Counted from the first letter of the stretch, positions 28,543 to 38,587 are shown. The stretch is 64,000 nucleotides of DNA from Marinomonas hwangdonensis (GCF_003721245.1 NZ_RIZG01000002.1:411912-475911); one strand, 5' to 3'. The notes: generated from the letters alone by a model not told the origin. A program made the numbers and translations.

Positions 28543-29448
28543 ATGAGCCAGTTCTCAAGAAACACCCAAGCCATGCTTTACGGCCTAGGCGCGGTTTTAC
28601 TTTGGTCGACCGTTGCAACCGCTTTTTCTATTTCCTTAAAACATTTATCGCCTGTTCAGCTGCTGCTGACCGCTAATCTAGTGTCTCTTATTTTTTTAGT
28701 GTGCTTACTCACAGTAAAAGGAGAGGTAAAATCTCTTCTTTCTTATGCAAAAAAGTCTTGGAAGTCTTCCTTCTTTTTTGGTGCCATCAATCCCTTTCTT
28801 TACTATTTAATTTTGCTGCAAGCCTACAGCATGCTGCCAGCGCAGGAAGCTCAAGCCATTAACTACACTTGGGCCATCATGCTAAGTTTTATGGCTGTTC
28901 CAATTTTAAAACAACGCTTAAAAATGGCCGATTATATAGCCGCCTGTGCCTGTTATTTTGGCGTGCTTTACATCTCCACCCGGGGGGAAATTGGCTCTTT
29001 AGAGTTTTCTAATGGAATGGGGGTATCGTTCGCCTTGTTAAGCACCGTTATTTGGGCCTTTTATTGGCTACTTAATACCAAAGATGAACGTCCAAGCTTA
29101 ATCGGCTTAACCCTAAATTTTGCTTTTGCGCTGCCTCTCATTGTACTTTTGGCGGCGGCAACGGGCGAACTGACACAGTGGAAAGCAGAAGGTATTTGGG
29201 GAGCCGTTTACATAGGCTTATTCGAGATGGGCTTAAGCTTTGTGTTGTGGAACAAAGCTCTCAAATTGACGTCAAATGCCAGCCAAGTAGCGAACCTAAT
29301 CTTTCTGTCGCCCTTATTATCCATTGTTTGGCTCTCGCAATTTGCTGGAGAACCCATACTAAGTTCAACACTCATTGGCTTAGCGTGTATTTTAGCTGGA
29401 CTCTTTGTGCAAAATTGGGCAAAACGACAGAAAACAAACCAGGTCTGA
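28543..29448 (+). CDS. EamA-family (DMT) transporter
   Basis: About 300 residues with ten hydrophobic segments in two EamA repeats, for example MLYGLGAVLLWSTVATAFS at the start and LIFLSPLLSIVWLSQFAGEPI in the second half, which is the characteristic EamA motif. Such proteins export or import metabolites across the inner membrane; the substrate cannot be read from sequence. The ATG at 28543 has GGA seven bases before it; an in-frame ATG at 28537 is possible. It is convergent with a second, different EamA gene. Confidence 0.85.
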   Translation: MSQFSRNTQAMLYGLGAVLLWSTVATAFSISLKHLSPVQLLLTANLVSLIFLVCLLTVKGEVKSLLSYAKKSWKSSFFFGAINPFLYYLILLQAYSMLPAQEAQAINYTWAIMLSFMAVPILKQRLKMADYIAACACYFGVLYISTRGEIGSLEFSNGMGVSFALLSTVIWAFYWLLNTKDERPSLIGLTLNFAFALPLIVLLAAATGELTQWKAEGIWGAVYIGLFEMGLSFVLWNKALKLTSNASQVANLIFLSPLLSIVWLSQFAGEPILSSTLIGLACILAGLFVQNWAKRQKTNQV

Positions 29449-29469
29449 TTTTTTTCACGTCAACCTGCA

Positions 29470-29511
29470 CATTGAGCTAACAACGTAAAAAGCGCGCTTT
29501 TGGTCTCAATG
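29470..29511. terminator. Probable bidirectional terminator between two EamA genes
   Basis: A perfect 14-base palindrome, AAAAGCGCGCTTTT (29488-29501), is nested in CATTGAG (29470-29476) and CTCAATG (29505-29511). It lies between convergent genes, and the T-run within the inner palindrome exists on both strands. Confidence 0.55.
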
Positions 29512-29530
29512 AGCGCATTCTAAGCGATAC

Positions 29531-30418
29531 TTATCCTTGATTTTTCATTGGTGTATCGCCTTTGTTACGGGCAATACGGGTACTGATGAGCAGGCTAGCA
29601 AAAATAAACAACATCCCCAAAATTGCGTAACTGTCCGGCACATGCCCCCAGACAACCCACCCCCAAAAACCACTAAACACCACGCCAATATAACTAACCG
29701 GAGACACAATACTAGCGGGGGCAAAGGTGTAGGCTTTGTTATATAGGTACATACCGATATACAAAGTCACGGCCACAACCGCAACGAAAGGCCAAGCGGG
29801 CATAGGCACCAACAAAGACGCCTCTTGGGCCAATATCAATGGGAGAGACAGCAAACTGGACACTAAAAAGTATACAAACAAGGTTTCTTGACCCGACACT
29901 TGTTGAGATAGCATGCGCGTTGTCACCATAGACAAAGCCAAGCCGATGGCCGATACAAAACCCACAAGATGCCACGGATTTAAGTGACTAGGAGTGGGCT
30001 GAATAACCAAGGCAACACCAATAAACCCAACAAATAAAGGCAACCATCGCGCTTTTGGAATGTGCGTTTTATGAAGCAACAGCACAATAAATGGCACACA
30101 CAAGGGTGCACAAGTACGTAACAAAGAAGCTTCAACCAGCGGAATGTGATTCAGCGCCCAGTAGTAAAATAAAAAGCCGATAAAACCACCAAAACTACGT
30201 AAAAAATGAATTTTCCAAACAGAAAAGGGACGCTTTTGCCAGCGACCTCGCATCTGGGGCAAAAGCACTAATACACAGAATACACTTTGCCAAAAAACCA
30301 AACTAGAGACGGCAATCATGGTTTGGGCTTGTTTGGCTGCCAGCGCCGTCAACGACATGACAAACGCATAGGCGATCGTCATCATAATGCCTTTCTTTAA
30401 CAATTCATTATTGTCCAA
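29531..30418 (-). CDS. EamA-family (DMT) transporter
   Basis: About 295 residues with ten membrane segments. The start (LLKKGIMMTIAYAFVMSLTALAAKQ) and the motifs FLRSFGGFIGFLFYYWAL and EASLLRTCAPLCVPFIVLLLH match EamA proteins of the kind beginning with a KG-helix. I chose the TTG at 30418, which gives the family's usual N-terminus; ATGs at 30385 and 30382 with AAAGG nearby are an alternative. The frame is open back to 30529, but that would overlap thiQ. Substrate unknown. Confidence 0.82.
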   Translation of the reverse strand: MDNNELLKKGIMMTIAYAFVMSLTALAAKQAQTMIAVSSLVFWQSVFCVLVLLPQMRGRWQKRPFSVWKIHFLRSFGGFIGFLFYYWALNHIPLVEASLLRTCAPLCVPFIVLLLHKTHIPKARWLPLFVGFIGVALVIQPTPSHLNPWHLVGFVSAIGLALSMVTTRMLSQQVSGQETLFVYFLVSSLLSLPLILAQEASLLVPMPAWPFVAVVAVTLYIGMYLYNKAYTFAPASIVSPVSYIGVVFSGFWGWVVWGHVPDSYAILGMLFIFASLLISTRIARNKGDTPMKNQG

Positions 30419-30500
30419 AATACATTGCTCTTTAGATAAATAAAAACAGCCGCAAAAAAACCAAGCCCCAACGTTTGAATGACTGTGTAACCGAATTGGC

Positions 30501-31208
30501 TTAGATTGTCGAGTGACGAGAAACACCAAGATAATGAGAAAAAAGCGGATGAGGGTCTGACTGGGACAAAACCGTTACAGAATCATGGGCCACCACCTGC
30601 CCCTGTTCAATGAGTATCACCCGCCCACCAATAAGACTGGCTTCTTGTGGCAAATGCGAAATCAACAAAGTCGTTAACCCTAACTCCTGAGTAACGTCGT
30701 TAACTAAATACAGCATTTCTTCGCGCAAGCTTGGATCCAGCGCGCTAAAAGGCTCATCCAACAATAAAATCGGTTTGTTCCGCACCAAGGCTCGAGCAAT
30801 CGCTACCCGTTGCGCTTGACCACCCGATAACGCTTGTGGAAAACGCTGTGCCTTGTCAGCAAGCTGTGTTTTTCCCAGTGCCCAGCTCACTTTTTCCTTT
30901 TGTTCTGCATTTAAACGCATCGAAGGTGATAAGCCAATCGCCACGTTTTGCCAAACAGTCAACTGCGGAAACAGATTATCACTCTGAAACAAAGTCGAAA
31001 TAGGCCGTTCATACGCGGGCAAAGACAACAAAGATCTATCATGAAAAGAAAGCTCACCGCGACCTGTTAAAAAACCGCCCAGCAAATGCAAAAGCGTACT
31101 TTTTCCTTCACCACTCCCACCCAGCAAAGTCGTAATACCGGGCTCAACATTCACGCAATAATGAGCGTGAAAACGCTCCCAGTCATACTGAAGGTTAATT
31201 TTTAACAT
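30501..31208 (-). CDS. thiQ: Thiamine ABC transporter ATP-binding protein ThiQ
   Basis: An ABC ATPase of about 235 residues: Walker A GGSGEGKST, Q-loop FQSDNLFPQLTVWQNVAIGL, signature LSGGQAQRVAIARAL, Walker B ILLLDEPFSALDP, His switch LISHLP. The Q-loop and following NVAIGL segment agree with ThiQ. It follows thiP with a short overlap and thiB before that, in a unit preceded by a TPP riboswitch, which makes thiamine or thiamine phosphates the substrate. The ATG at 31208 is preferred over an upstream in-frame GTG. Confidence 0.92.
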   Translation of the reverse strand: MLKINLQYDWERFHAHYCVNVEPGITTLLGGSGEGKSTLLHLLGGFLTGRGELSFHDRSLLSLPAYERPISTLFQSDNLFPQLTVWQNVAIGLSPSMRLNAEQKEKVSWALGKTQLADKAQRFPQALSGGQAQRVAIARALVRNKPILLLDEPFSALDPSLREEMLYLVNDVTQELGLTTLLISHLPQEASLIGGRVILIEQGQVVAHDSVTVLSQSDPHPLFSHYLGVSRHSTI

Positions 31209-32796
31209 TCGACACACTCACTTTCCCACCAACAAAGCGAGATGAACAATAAAACAATAGTAAACACAGTGAAATTAATACCACAGCCACGCAAGCTCCT
31301 TCTTCCAAACGATAGGCACCTATCAGTTGAAAAAGATACAATGGCAAAGACACCAACCCCTGACTGCCAAATAAAGCAATAACACCCATATCCCCCAATG
31401 AGAGTAACAGTGCGTAACCCAACGCTTGCGCCACACTCCTTCGAATCAAAGGCCATTCCAAAAACCATCTGGACCAAGACTGAATTCCCAGGCTTAAATA
31501 CACATTTCGAAAACGTCGCTCTTGTTGGTACATAATCGGCATTAAGGCTCGCAACACAAAAGGCAATGCCATCACTGCATTGACCCAGACCACAATCCAA
31601 TAACTCGATTGAAACCCAAAACCCAGGTCTCGCAGGGTTAAGAACAGCCCTGTTGCTATCACCAAACCTGGCACCATCAGAATCATATTCCCCAGATGCT
31701 CAATTTTATTTGGTAAAAAAGACACATAACGTCGAGACATACAAAAACGGGCTACTACACTAAAGCATACGCCAAGCAACAAACTGATCAAGGCCGCAGG
31801 CACCGCAATTTGCAAGGAAACCCACACTGCTAACCAAAGCGCGGGAGATTGCAAGGTCTTGAAGAAAATGGGAGAAAAAATCGGATCAAAAATAGCCAAA
31901 AACGGAGGAATCACTAACACAAACGCACAACACAACGCCAAGCTGTCCACAAGCTTTGCCCAATGCGAGTCTTTTAGCGGATAATGCCGAACAGCTAATA
32001 GACTCACATCCTGACGATTCACGGGAGCAATACGATACACGACCAAAGCAAAAAGCGTGCATATACTCACCTGCAACAAGGCCAAGAAACTGGCCCTATT
32101 AAGATCAAAATCAAATCGAAGCGCTTGATAGATGGCCACTTCTAACGTACTGAATTTTGGCCCGCCCCCCAAGCTTAACACCACCGCAAAGCTCGAAAAG
32201 CACAGCATAAAAATCAATACAAAAGCTCCGGGCAAAACCTTTTTCATATAATGCCACTCGATCCAACGAAACGCAGTCCAACGGGAAAAACCCAATTGAG
32301 AAGCCTGACGCCACTGTCCAGAAGGAATCAAATCATATCCTTGCAACAAAAGGCGCACAGCCAATGGCATATTAAAAAACACATGGGCCAATAAAATACC
32401 AACGAGGCCATACAGGGGAATTTGGACACCAAATAGCTGATTCAACCAGCCAGAGCGGCCGTACACAACGACTAAGCCTAAAATGGCTACAATGGTTGGC
32501 ACCACCATAGAGACAGAAAACAATTGTAAGAGAGCACTTCGACCATAAAACCGTCGATGCATAAGACTAGACGCAACAGGAATTGCAATCAGCAAACTTA
32601 TCCCACTGCTTAACAGGGCCTGCCACAGGGAAAAACGCACCAGCCGCCACAAATAAGGTTGTTGCAGATATTCAAGCCACGAATGCAATTCACTGTAACG
32701 CAAAAGCGCCGCCAAACTGGTTGCGCCTATTAAGACAAAAGTACCTATACCAAGAATGGCTGGCAACAATCCTTGGTATATTCGCCAAACGTGCAA
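31195..32796 (-). CDS. thiP: Thiamine ABC transporter permease ThiP
   Basis: A 533-residue fused double permease with about twelve membrane segments. Two EAA-type loops are visible, around QASQLGFSRWTAFRWIEW in the first half and VYLSLGIQSWSRWFLEWPLIRRS in the second, as expected for ThiP. The start is a TTG at 32796 with AAAGGG seven bases upstream. It lies between thiB and thiQ, nearly touching both, and carries thiamine through the inner membrane. Confidence 0.93.
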   Translation of the reverse strand: MHVWRIYQGLLPAILGIGTFVLIGATSLAALLRYSELHSWLEYLQQPYLWRLVRFSLWQALLSSGISLLIAIPVASSLMHRRFYGRSALLQLFSVSMVVPTIVAILGLVVVYGRSGWLNQLFGVQIPLYGLVGILLAHVFFNMPLAVRLLLQGYDLIPSGQWRQASQLGFSRWTAFRWIEWHYMKKVLPGAFVLIFMLCFSSFAVVLSLGGGPKFSTLEVAIYQALRFDFDLNRASFLALLQVSICTLFALVVYRIAPVNRQDVSLLAVRHYPLKDSHWAKLVDSLALCCAFVLVIPPFLAIFDPIFSPIFFKTLQSPALWLAVWVSLQIAVPAALISLLLGVCFSVVARFCMSRRYVSFLPNKIEHLGNMILMVPGLVIATGLFLTLRDLGFGFQSSYWIVVWVNAVMALPFVLRALMPIMYQQERRFRNVYLSLGIQSWSRWFLEWPLIRRSVAQALGYALLLSLGDMGVIALFGSQGLVSLPLYLFQLIGAYRLEEGACVAVVLISLCLLLFYCSSRFVGGKVSVSNVKN

Positions 32797-32807
32797 ATCA
32801 ATACCCT

Positions 32808-33845
32808 TTATCGAGTGGTCGCATCAAGCCATTCATTGATCCAAGCACTGCGATGCATAGCCACTTCTTTTGCTGGTAACACTAAGTTTTTCGTCGGTTT
32901 TAAGGCACTATTAAAGGCTGCTGGTAATTTTTCGTCCAACTCAACCACAGGCAACATCCAATTCCCCGTTGCTATAGTAGATTGAAAACCAGGTTGAAGA
33001 ATAAACGCCATAAACTCCTTCGCCAATACAGGATTGGGGGCGTCTTTTAACATAGCGGCCACTTCAACCTGTGGGTAGAGACCTTCGCTAGCGGTAGCCG
33101 CTTGGTATTTGGTCTCACCTTCCGCCACAATATGATAAGCAGGCGACGTGGTATAACTCAAAACCACATCAGCCTCCCCTTTCAAAAACAAACCGTACGC
33201 ATCAGACCAGCCTTTGGTCACTGTAACCGTATGGCTTGCTAATCGCTCCCACGCATCCGCCGCGTCGTCACCGTACACTGACTTCATCCATAATAACAAA
33301 CCCAAACCTGGCGTACTGGTTCTAGGATCTTGATAAATAACGCGTAAATTCTGATTATCAACAATCTCTTTTAGGCTCGTTGGTGGCGTTTCAAGGGTTT
33401 CTGAGTTGTAGATAAAAGCGAAATGACCCTGATCAAAAGGCACAAAGACTGTGTCTGTCCAACCGCCGGGTACGGTAACCTTGGATGTATCAACAGAATG
33501 CTCTGCTAATAATCCTGTCTTTCTAGCCGCTTCCATCAGGTTAAGATCTAGCCCTAATAAAACATCCGCTTGGGACGATTTGCCTTCCAATTGCACTCTA
33601 GACAAAATACCCACTGAAGAATCCAGAGCGACAAAGTTTAGCTCACAAGCGCACTCTTTCTCGAAATTGGCTTTTATCTTAGGGCCTGGCCCCCAATCAG
33701 AGGAAAACGAATCATAAGTGTAAACATTTAAAGTGCCGTTACTGGGCGATTCAGCAAATGTCAGCGAAGAAAAAGACACAACAAAAGCCGTACCTAGCGT
33801 CAGTAAAGAAGTAGAAAAGAGAGTTTTAAACGGTAATGTGTTCAA
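32808..33845 (-). CDS. thiB: Thiamine-binding periplasmic protein ThiB
   Basis: A 345-residue solute-binding protein with a signal peptide (LLTLGTAFVVSFSSLTFA, cut before ESP). The mature start TLNVYTYDSFSSDWGPGPKIKANFE is characteristic of ThiB, and WSDAYGLFLKGEADVVLSYTTSPAYH is the conserved ligand region. I chose the TTG at 33845 because AGGAG lies seven bases before it; the open frame extends to 33893, but this would run toward the riboswitch. It delivers thiamine or its phosphates to ThiPQ. Confidence 0.94.
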   Translation of the reverse strand: MNTLPFKTLFSTSLLTLGTAFVVSFSSLTFAESPSNGTLNVYTYDSFSSDWGPGPKIKANFEKECACELNFVALDSSVGILSRVQLEGKSSQADVLLGLDLNLMEAARKTGLLAEHSVDTSKVTVPGGWTDTVFVPFDQGHFAFIYNSETLETPPTSLKEIVDNQNLRVIYQDPRTSTPGLGLLLWMKSVYGDDAADAWERLASHTVTVTKGWSDAYGLFLKGEADVVLSYTTSPAYHIVAEGETKYQAATASEGLYPQVEVAAMLKDAPNPVLAKEFMAFILQPGFQSTIATGNWMLPVVELDEKLPAAFNSALKPTKNLVLPAKEVAMHRSAWINEWLDATTR

Positions 33846-33914
33846 GGTGTCGCTCCTAAAAAATAAGTGAGCGGCGTACAGGAGAAACGGCAAGGTTCAA
33901 TGACTTAGCTTGCT

Positions 33915-34016
33915 ACCTCGATTCCTACGCCAGCATGATCTGGATCAGGTTCGGTGGGTTAGCGGACAATCCGCTTCTCAGCTTTAACATTAGATAAATG
34001 CTAAAGCACCCCATGA
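33915..34016 (-). ncRNA. TPP riboswitch (THI element) of thiBPQ
   Basis: On the minus strand the conserved parts appear in order: GGGGTGC (34006-34012), GCTGAGA (near 33978), ACCCACCGAACCTGATC, then GCTGGCGTAGGAAT (near 33922-33933). These are the signature helices and TPP-binding loops of the class. About 70 bases separate it from the TTG start of thiB, enough for control at the ribosome binding site or by a terminator. High TPP should reduce thiamine uptake. Confidence 0.95.
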
Positions 34017-34045
34017 GATAATGAATGCTTATTGTAAAGAGTCGC

Positions 34046-35272
34046 TCAGCGGAAGTCTATTTCTGCAAGCACTCGTGTCACGGCACCCTGATTTTTTTCA
34101 GCAAAACGCAACGCTGTCTGACCAAGCCGGAGACGCTGCGATGACTGAATAGCAAGATCCAACACAACACGTTCAAGTTGCGCCTCATCTTGGCAACGCA
34201 CAGCGCCATTCACTTGTAGAAGCTGATTGGTAATGTCTAAAAAATTAAAGGTATGAGGCCCAACTAACACCGCCTTACCAAGCAAAGCAGGCTCTATTGG
34301 GTTATGCCCTCCTCGCTTAATCAAGCTCCCTCCAACAAATGCCATGTCAGAGGCTTGATAGTAATACATCAGCTCTCCCATCGAATCGCCAATGACTACG
34401 TCAAAATCAGACCATTGATCAGGCGGCGTTTGGCTACGCAGCGCCACTCGATCAAAAAACTGCTTAGCCAACGTATACACAGCCTCAAAACGCTCCGGAT
34501 GACGAGGGACCAGCAAGAGCAGAGCGTTTGCCTGTTTCTGCATCAGCGTTTTATGAGTACGAAGCAAAACGTCCTCTTCGCCATGATGCGTGCTGCCTCC
34601 TACCCAAACAAAACGTGACCCAAGTTGTCGGCGCCAATTAGCCTCAAACACCTCTTCTGGTACCGCTAAGTCAAACTTGATACTGCCTGTTACCAAGACT
34701 TTTTTTGCCCCTAACGCTTCGAAACGCAAAGCATCAGACTGAGCATGAGCCAAAAAGCAATCAGGCAAAGCAAACAAAGGACGCGAAACAAGAGAAAACT
34801 TCTGATAACGCTGAAACGACCGCTCACTCAACCGCGCATTTACCACTTCTATGCGCATACCCTGCCGTTTCGCCAACTGCAATAAATTCGGCCAAAGCTC
34901 GGTCTCAACAATCAACAAATGCTTACACGTGATTTTTTTTAAAGCGCTTTTGACACTAAAACGCCAGTCCATCGGTAAATAGCGATGCTCTGCAAAAGGA
35001 AAAGCTTTCGCTACCTGTTCTGCCCCCGTGGGCGTCATCGTGGTCATCAACAAGCGGTGATTAGGGTACTTTTCTCGCCACTGAAGCACCAGAGGACGAA
35101 CAGCCAGCACTTCTCCCACAGACGCACAATGAATCCACAAGTCAGCTTCGACAGCAGGCCACACACCCAAAGCCTCTTTCGCACGATAATCCACATAACT
35201 TTTCTTAAAACGCCGAATTTTCAGCAATATGATCGGCGTTAGAAACAGCAATAACGATCGATAGAGCCACAT
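34046..35272 (-). CDS. waaA: 3-deoxy-D-manno-octulosonic acid transferase WaaA (KdtA)
   Basis: Adds Kdo to lipid A in the inner membrane. It has 408 residues with the N-terminal membrane anchor (LYRSLLLFLTPIILLKI), the catalytic IHCASVGEV motif (family HxxSVGE), TTMTPTGAEQV, ETELWPNLL, GSIKFD, STHHGEE and GGHNPIEPALLGK, all typical of Kdo transferase. It is the last gene of the hldE-msbA-waaA unit and starts two bases after the msbA stop. Confidence 0.96.
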   Translation of the reverse strand: MWLYRSLLLFLTPIILLKIRRFKKSYVDYRAKEALGVWPAVEADLWIHCASVGEVLAVRPLVLQWREKYPNHRLLMTTMTPTGAEQVAKAFPFAEHRYLPMDWRFSVKSALKKITCKHLLIVETELWPNLLQLAKRQGMRIEVVNARLSERSFQRYQKFSLVSRPLFALPDCFLAHAQSDALRFEALGAKKVLVTGSIKFDLAVPEEVFEANWRRQLGSRFVWVGGSTHHGEEDVLLRTHKTLMQKQANALLLLVPRHPERFEAVYTLAKQFFDRVALRSQTPPDQWSDFDVVIGDSMGELMYYYQASDMAFVGGSLIKRGGHNPIEPALLGKAVLVGPHTFNFLDITNQLLQVNGAVRCQDEAQLERVVLDLAIQSSQRLRLGQTALRFAEKNQGAVTRVLAEIDFR

Positions 35273-35274
35273 AA

Positions 35275-37062
35275 TTAATCTGCAGTCTCGGTAAATTGCT
35301 GATTATGAAGCTGGGCATAAGCGCCATTCAATGCCAATAACTCGTTATGAGAGCCTTGCTCAATAATTTCTCCGTGGTCAACCACGGCGATGATGTCTGC
35401 ATTTTCAATGGTGGACAAACGGTGAGCTATCGCAATCGTCGTTCTATTGGCCATTAGGCCATCCAATGCGGCTTGAATTGCGCGTTCCGACTCTGTATCC
35501 AAAGCAGACGTGGCTTCATCCAAAATCAAAATCGGAGCGTTCTTAAGGATCGCTCTAGCAATGGCAATACGCTGACGCTGACCGCCAGATAAAAGCACAC
35601 CATTCTCGCCCACCATGGTATCCAAACCTTGATCAAGCTCTTGAATGAAGTCCCAAGCGTTAGCCGCAATGGCAGCCTCAATCACTTCTTTATCATCGGT
35701 TTTACGCAAATGCCCATAAGCAATATTGTCACGTATCGTGCCGTTAAACAGAATTACTTGCTGATTGACCAAAGCAATATTTGAACGCAATTCTGTGAGT
35801 TTGTAGTCGTCAATTGAAATACCATCAATCGAAATTTGACCTTCATCGATGTTATAAAAGCGTGGCATCAGATTTGCTATGGTCGACTTACCACTGCCAG
35901 AACGCCCCACTAAAGCCAAGGTTTTACCAGCAGGCAAAGACAGATTAATGTTTTTTAAGGCCGCTTTTTCAGCTTTAGGATAAGAAAAGGACACTGAACG
36001 CCATTCTATGTCGCCTTTAAAGCGATTGACGCTTGTTTGCCCTTGATCCACTTCTTCTGGCAAATCTAAAAAATCAAAAATACTGTATGAGGCTGCAATC
36101 CCTTTTTGCAAAATACTGTTCACGTCTGTCAACTGACGAATCGGTTTACCTAGCATTCCAGCCGCCGTTAAAAAAGCGATAAAATCACCGGGAGACATAT
36201 GTGAACTAATGGATGGACTTAAAGCGAACCAAATTAAAATAGCCATCATGATGGCCAAAATAAACTGCACAATTGGTGTGTTTAACGCGCGCGTCATCTC
36301 CATCTTTAGTTGAGACCGGCGATTTTCGTGGGCGGCATGATGAAAGCGACCTATTTCATAATCACTGCCTCCAAAAATCTTCACCACTTCATGACCTTTG
36401 ATCGCCTCAGAAGCCACATCTGTCACGCCACCCATGGCATTTTGAATACGCGTACTCAGCTTACGAAAACGCTTCGATGCATAAGCTACTACTAAACCAA
36501 TAAGCGGCACCACCAGCAAAAACAACAAAGACAATCGCCAGTTCATATACAGCATATAACCAAGCAAACCCACCACGGTAAGACCTTCACGCAACAGTAC
36601 TCTTATGGCTTGGGTGATAGAACCAATAACCTGCTCTGTATCGTAGGTTAATTTGGCGAGCAAGCGACCAGTTGGTATGGAGTGGTAATAGCTTGAAGGC
36701 AAGCGTACTAACTTATTAAACATCTTAGTACGAAGATCATAAACCACGTTATTGGCTACCTTAGCCATAAAGTAGTTTCCTAGAAATGTACCTATACCTC
36801 GAGCAACAAACACCGCCAATATCGCCAACGGAATCATATGGCGGTTTTCCGCTATACTTCCTTCGGACACGGTATCAACAATGTGCTTGAGCAAAGCGGC
36901 CAACGCCGGCTCCATTGCCGCATAGATCATATAACCGACTACACTTAGCACTAAATAATGCCAAGACGAACGAACATGACCCAGTAAACGAAAATAAATT
37001 TTCATGCCCGATACAGGAGCTTTAGGAGAAACAGTATCAATTTCAGTCTTATCTTCTTGCAT
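35275..37062 (-). CDS. msbA: Lipid A export ATP-binding/permease protein MsbA
   Basis: A 595-residue half-transporter that flips lipid A-core. Six membrane segments lie at about 30-320, and the ATPase domain (about 350-590) has Walker A GRSGSGKST, signature LLSGGQRQRIAIARAI, Walker B ILILDEATSALDTESE and AHRLSTIE. The helix RLPSSYYHSIPTGRLLAKLTYDTEQV is typical of MsbA. Its ATG directly follows the hldE stop with no gap, so the two are probably coupled. Confidence 0.95.
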   Translation of the reverse strand: MQEDKTEIDTVSPKAPVSGMKIYFRLLGHVRSSWHYLVLSVVGYMIYAAMEPALAALLKHIVDTVSEGSIAENRHMIPLAILAVFVARGIGTFLGNYFMAKVANNVVYDLRTKMFNKLVRLPSSYYHSIPTGRLLAKLTYDTEQVIGSITQAIRVLLREGLTVVGLLGYMLYMNWRLSLLFLLVVPLIGLVVAYASKRFRKLSTRIQNAMGGVTDVASEAIKGHEVVKIFGGSDYEIGRFHHAAHENRRSQLKMEMTRALNTPIVQFILAIMMAILIWFALSPSISSHMSPGDFIAFLTAAGMLGKPIRQLTDVNSILQKGIAASYSIFDFLDLPEEVDQGQTSVNRFKGDIEWRSVSFSYPKAEKAALKNINLSLPAGKTLALVGRSGSGKSTIANLMPRFYNIDEGQISIDGISIDDYKLTELRSNIALVNQQVILFNGTIRDNIAYGHLRKTDDKEVIEAAIAANAWDFIQELDQGLDTMVGENGVLLSGGQRQRIAIARAILKNAPILILDEATSALDTESERAIQAALDGLMANRTTIAIAHRLSTIENADIIAVVDHGEIIEQGSHNELLALNGAYAQLHNQQFTETAD

Positions 37063-38496
37063 TTACAGGTTCGCTTTTTTAATAATCGCAGTGGTGGAGT
37101 AGCCGTCAACGAAGGTCAAAACTTTTACCTCCCCCCCATGCGCAAGGACATGGTCTGCACCAACGATGGTGTCGATGGTATAATCGCCGCCCTTTACCAG
37201 TACATCTGGCGTGAGCTTTTCAATAATTTCCTTTGGGGTATCTTCATCAAACCAAGTAACCCAATCAATCGCGCCGACGCCTTCCAGTACCGCCATGCGA
37301 TGATCTAAATGATTAATTGGACGCTTCTCCCCTTTTAGCCTTTTAACAGACGCATCCGTGTTGACCGCCACGACCAATCTATCTCCTAGCGCCTTAGCTT
37401 GTTTCATATAGGCAATGTGCCCTGGATGAAGAATGTCAAAACAACCGTTGGTAAAAACAATTTTCTCACCATTCATTTGCGCCAACTTGATTTGCTCAAG
37501 CAGCTCTTCTGGCGAAAGTATACCAAAGTTTGTGCTGTGCGAGCGTTGAAACATGATCGCCTCAAGTTGGTCTGCGCTGATCGAAGCCGTACCCAGCTTA
37601 CCGACCACGTAACCTGCGGCTTGATTGGCGTACTCAACCGCGTCAATAAAACGTTTACTGGTCACATACACAGCGGTCAATACCGCCACCACGGTGTCAC
37701 CCGCCCCTGTCACATCGAATACTTCTTTGGCTGCTGTGGCTAACGAAAAAGGCGGCTTGCCTTCGCTCAATAAAATTAACCCTTCTTCACCGCGGGTTAC
37801 CAGTAATGCTTTCCAGCCAAATCTTTCTCGCAGTGCCTTCGCTTTTTCTTCTAACTCTTTCGTTGAATGGCATTTACCAACAATGGTTTCAAATTCAAGA
37901 AGGTTCGGCTTAACCAAGGTGGCGCCTTGATAAATGGAAAAATCTTTCCCTTTGGGATCCACAAAACTAGGGACATTTGCGGCATTAGACAGCTTTATCA
38001 GGGTCTGAACATCGGCTAAACAGCCTTTTGCATAATCAGAAAAAATGACGGCGTCAGATTCTGGCAAACATTCTTCAACCACTTTTGCCAACGCCTCATT
38101 CTGCGAAAGACTGTCTTCACGCTCTTCGAAATCCAAACGAATAAGTTGTTGATGGCGACTCATTACTCGTAGTTTCGTAATGGTAGGCAGAGTTTCTGAG
38201 CGAACAAACCGGCAGTTTACACCCACTTTTTCCAAGCATTGAGTTAAGACATCGGCATTCTCATCGTTGCCGACCACGCCCACCAAGGTGACCGATACTC
38301 CTAATTTAGCCAACCCCAGCGCAACGTTCGCCGCACCACCAGGGCGATCTTCAATGGTTGACACTTTCACCACTTGAACTGGAGCCTCTGGAGAAATACG
38401 GGATGTACCGCCATGCCAATAGCGATCCAACATAACATCCCCAACAACAAGAATGTGTTTATCTTTAAAATTCAAATACGAAGAGTTCATAGGCAC
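37063..38496 (-). CDS. hldE: Bifunctional heptose kinase/adenylyltransferase HldE
   Basis: Two fused enzymes in 477 residues. The N-terminal ribokinase-like half (about 1-320) phosphorylates heptose-7-phosphate; GGAANVALGLAKLG and the catalytic DVTGAGDTV are present. The C-terminal half is a nucleotidyltransferase with TNGCFDILHPGHI and the downstream DRLVVAVNTDASVKRLKG. The product is ADP-D,D-heptose, which HldD (encoded at 39791) converts to the L,D form. The fusion is normal for this group. Confidence 0.96.
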   Translation of the reverse strand: MPMNSSYLNFKDKHILVVGDVMLDRYWHGGTSRISPEAPVQVVKVSTIEDRPGGAANVALGLAKLGVSVTLVGVVGNDENADVLTQCLEKVGVNCRFVRSETLPTITKLRVMSRHQQLIRLDFEEREDSLSQNEALAKVVEECLPESDAVIFSDYAKGCLADVQTLIKLSNAANVPSFVDPKGKDFSIYQGATLVKPNLLEFETIVGKCHSTKELEEKAKALRERFGWKALLVTRGEEGLILLSEGKPPFSLATAAKEVFDVTGAGDTVVAVLTAVYVTSKRFIDAVEYANQAAGYVVGKLGTASISADQLEAIMFQRSHSTNFGILSPEELLEQIKLAQMNGEKIVFTNGCFDILHPGHIAYMKQAKALGDRLVVAVNTDASVKRLKGEKRPINHLDHRMAVLEGVGAIDWVTWFDEDTPKEIIEKLTPDVLVKGGDYTIDTIVGADHVLAHGGEVKVLTFVDGYSTTAIIKKANL

Positions 38497-38587
38497 ATTA
38501 ATAATCGATTTTTAGAGTTACTCATCTTATCATACTCCCTCGCCAAGTTGGACATACCTAAAACATACGAAATAAGGCTTTTACACA

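Noticed and set aside
29178..29480. Plus-strand 100-codon frame overlapping the first EamA gene
   Set aside because: It is a shifted frame inside a clear transporter gene.
34304..34618. Plus-strand open frame of 104 codons
   Set aside because: It is antisense to waaA, with no ribosome binding site or recognisable domain.
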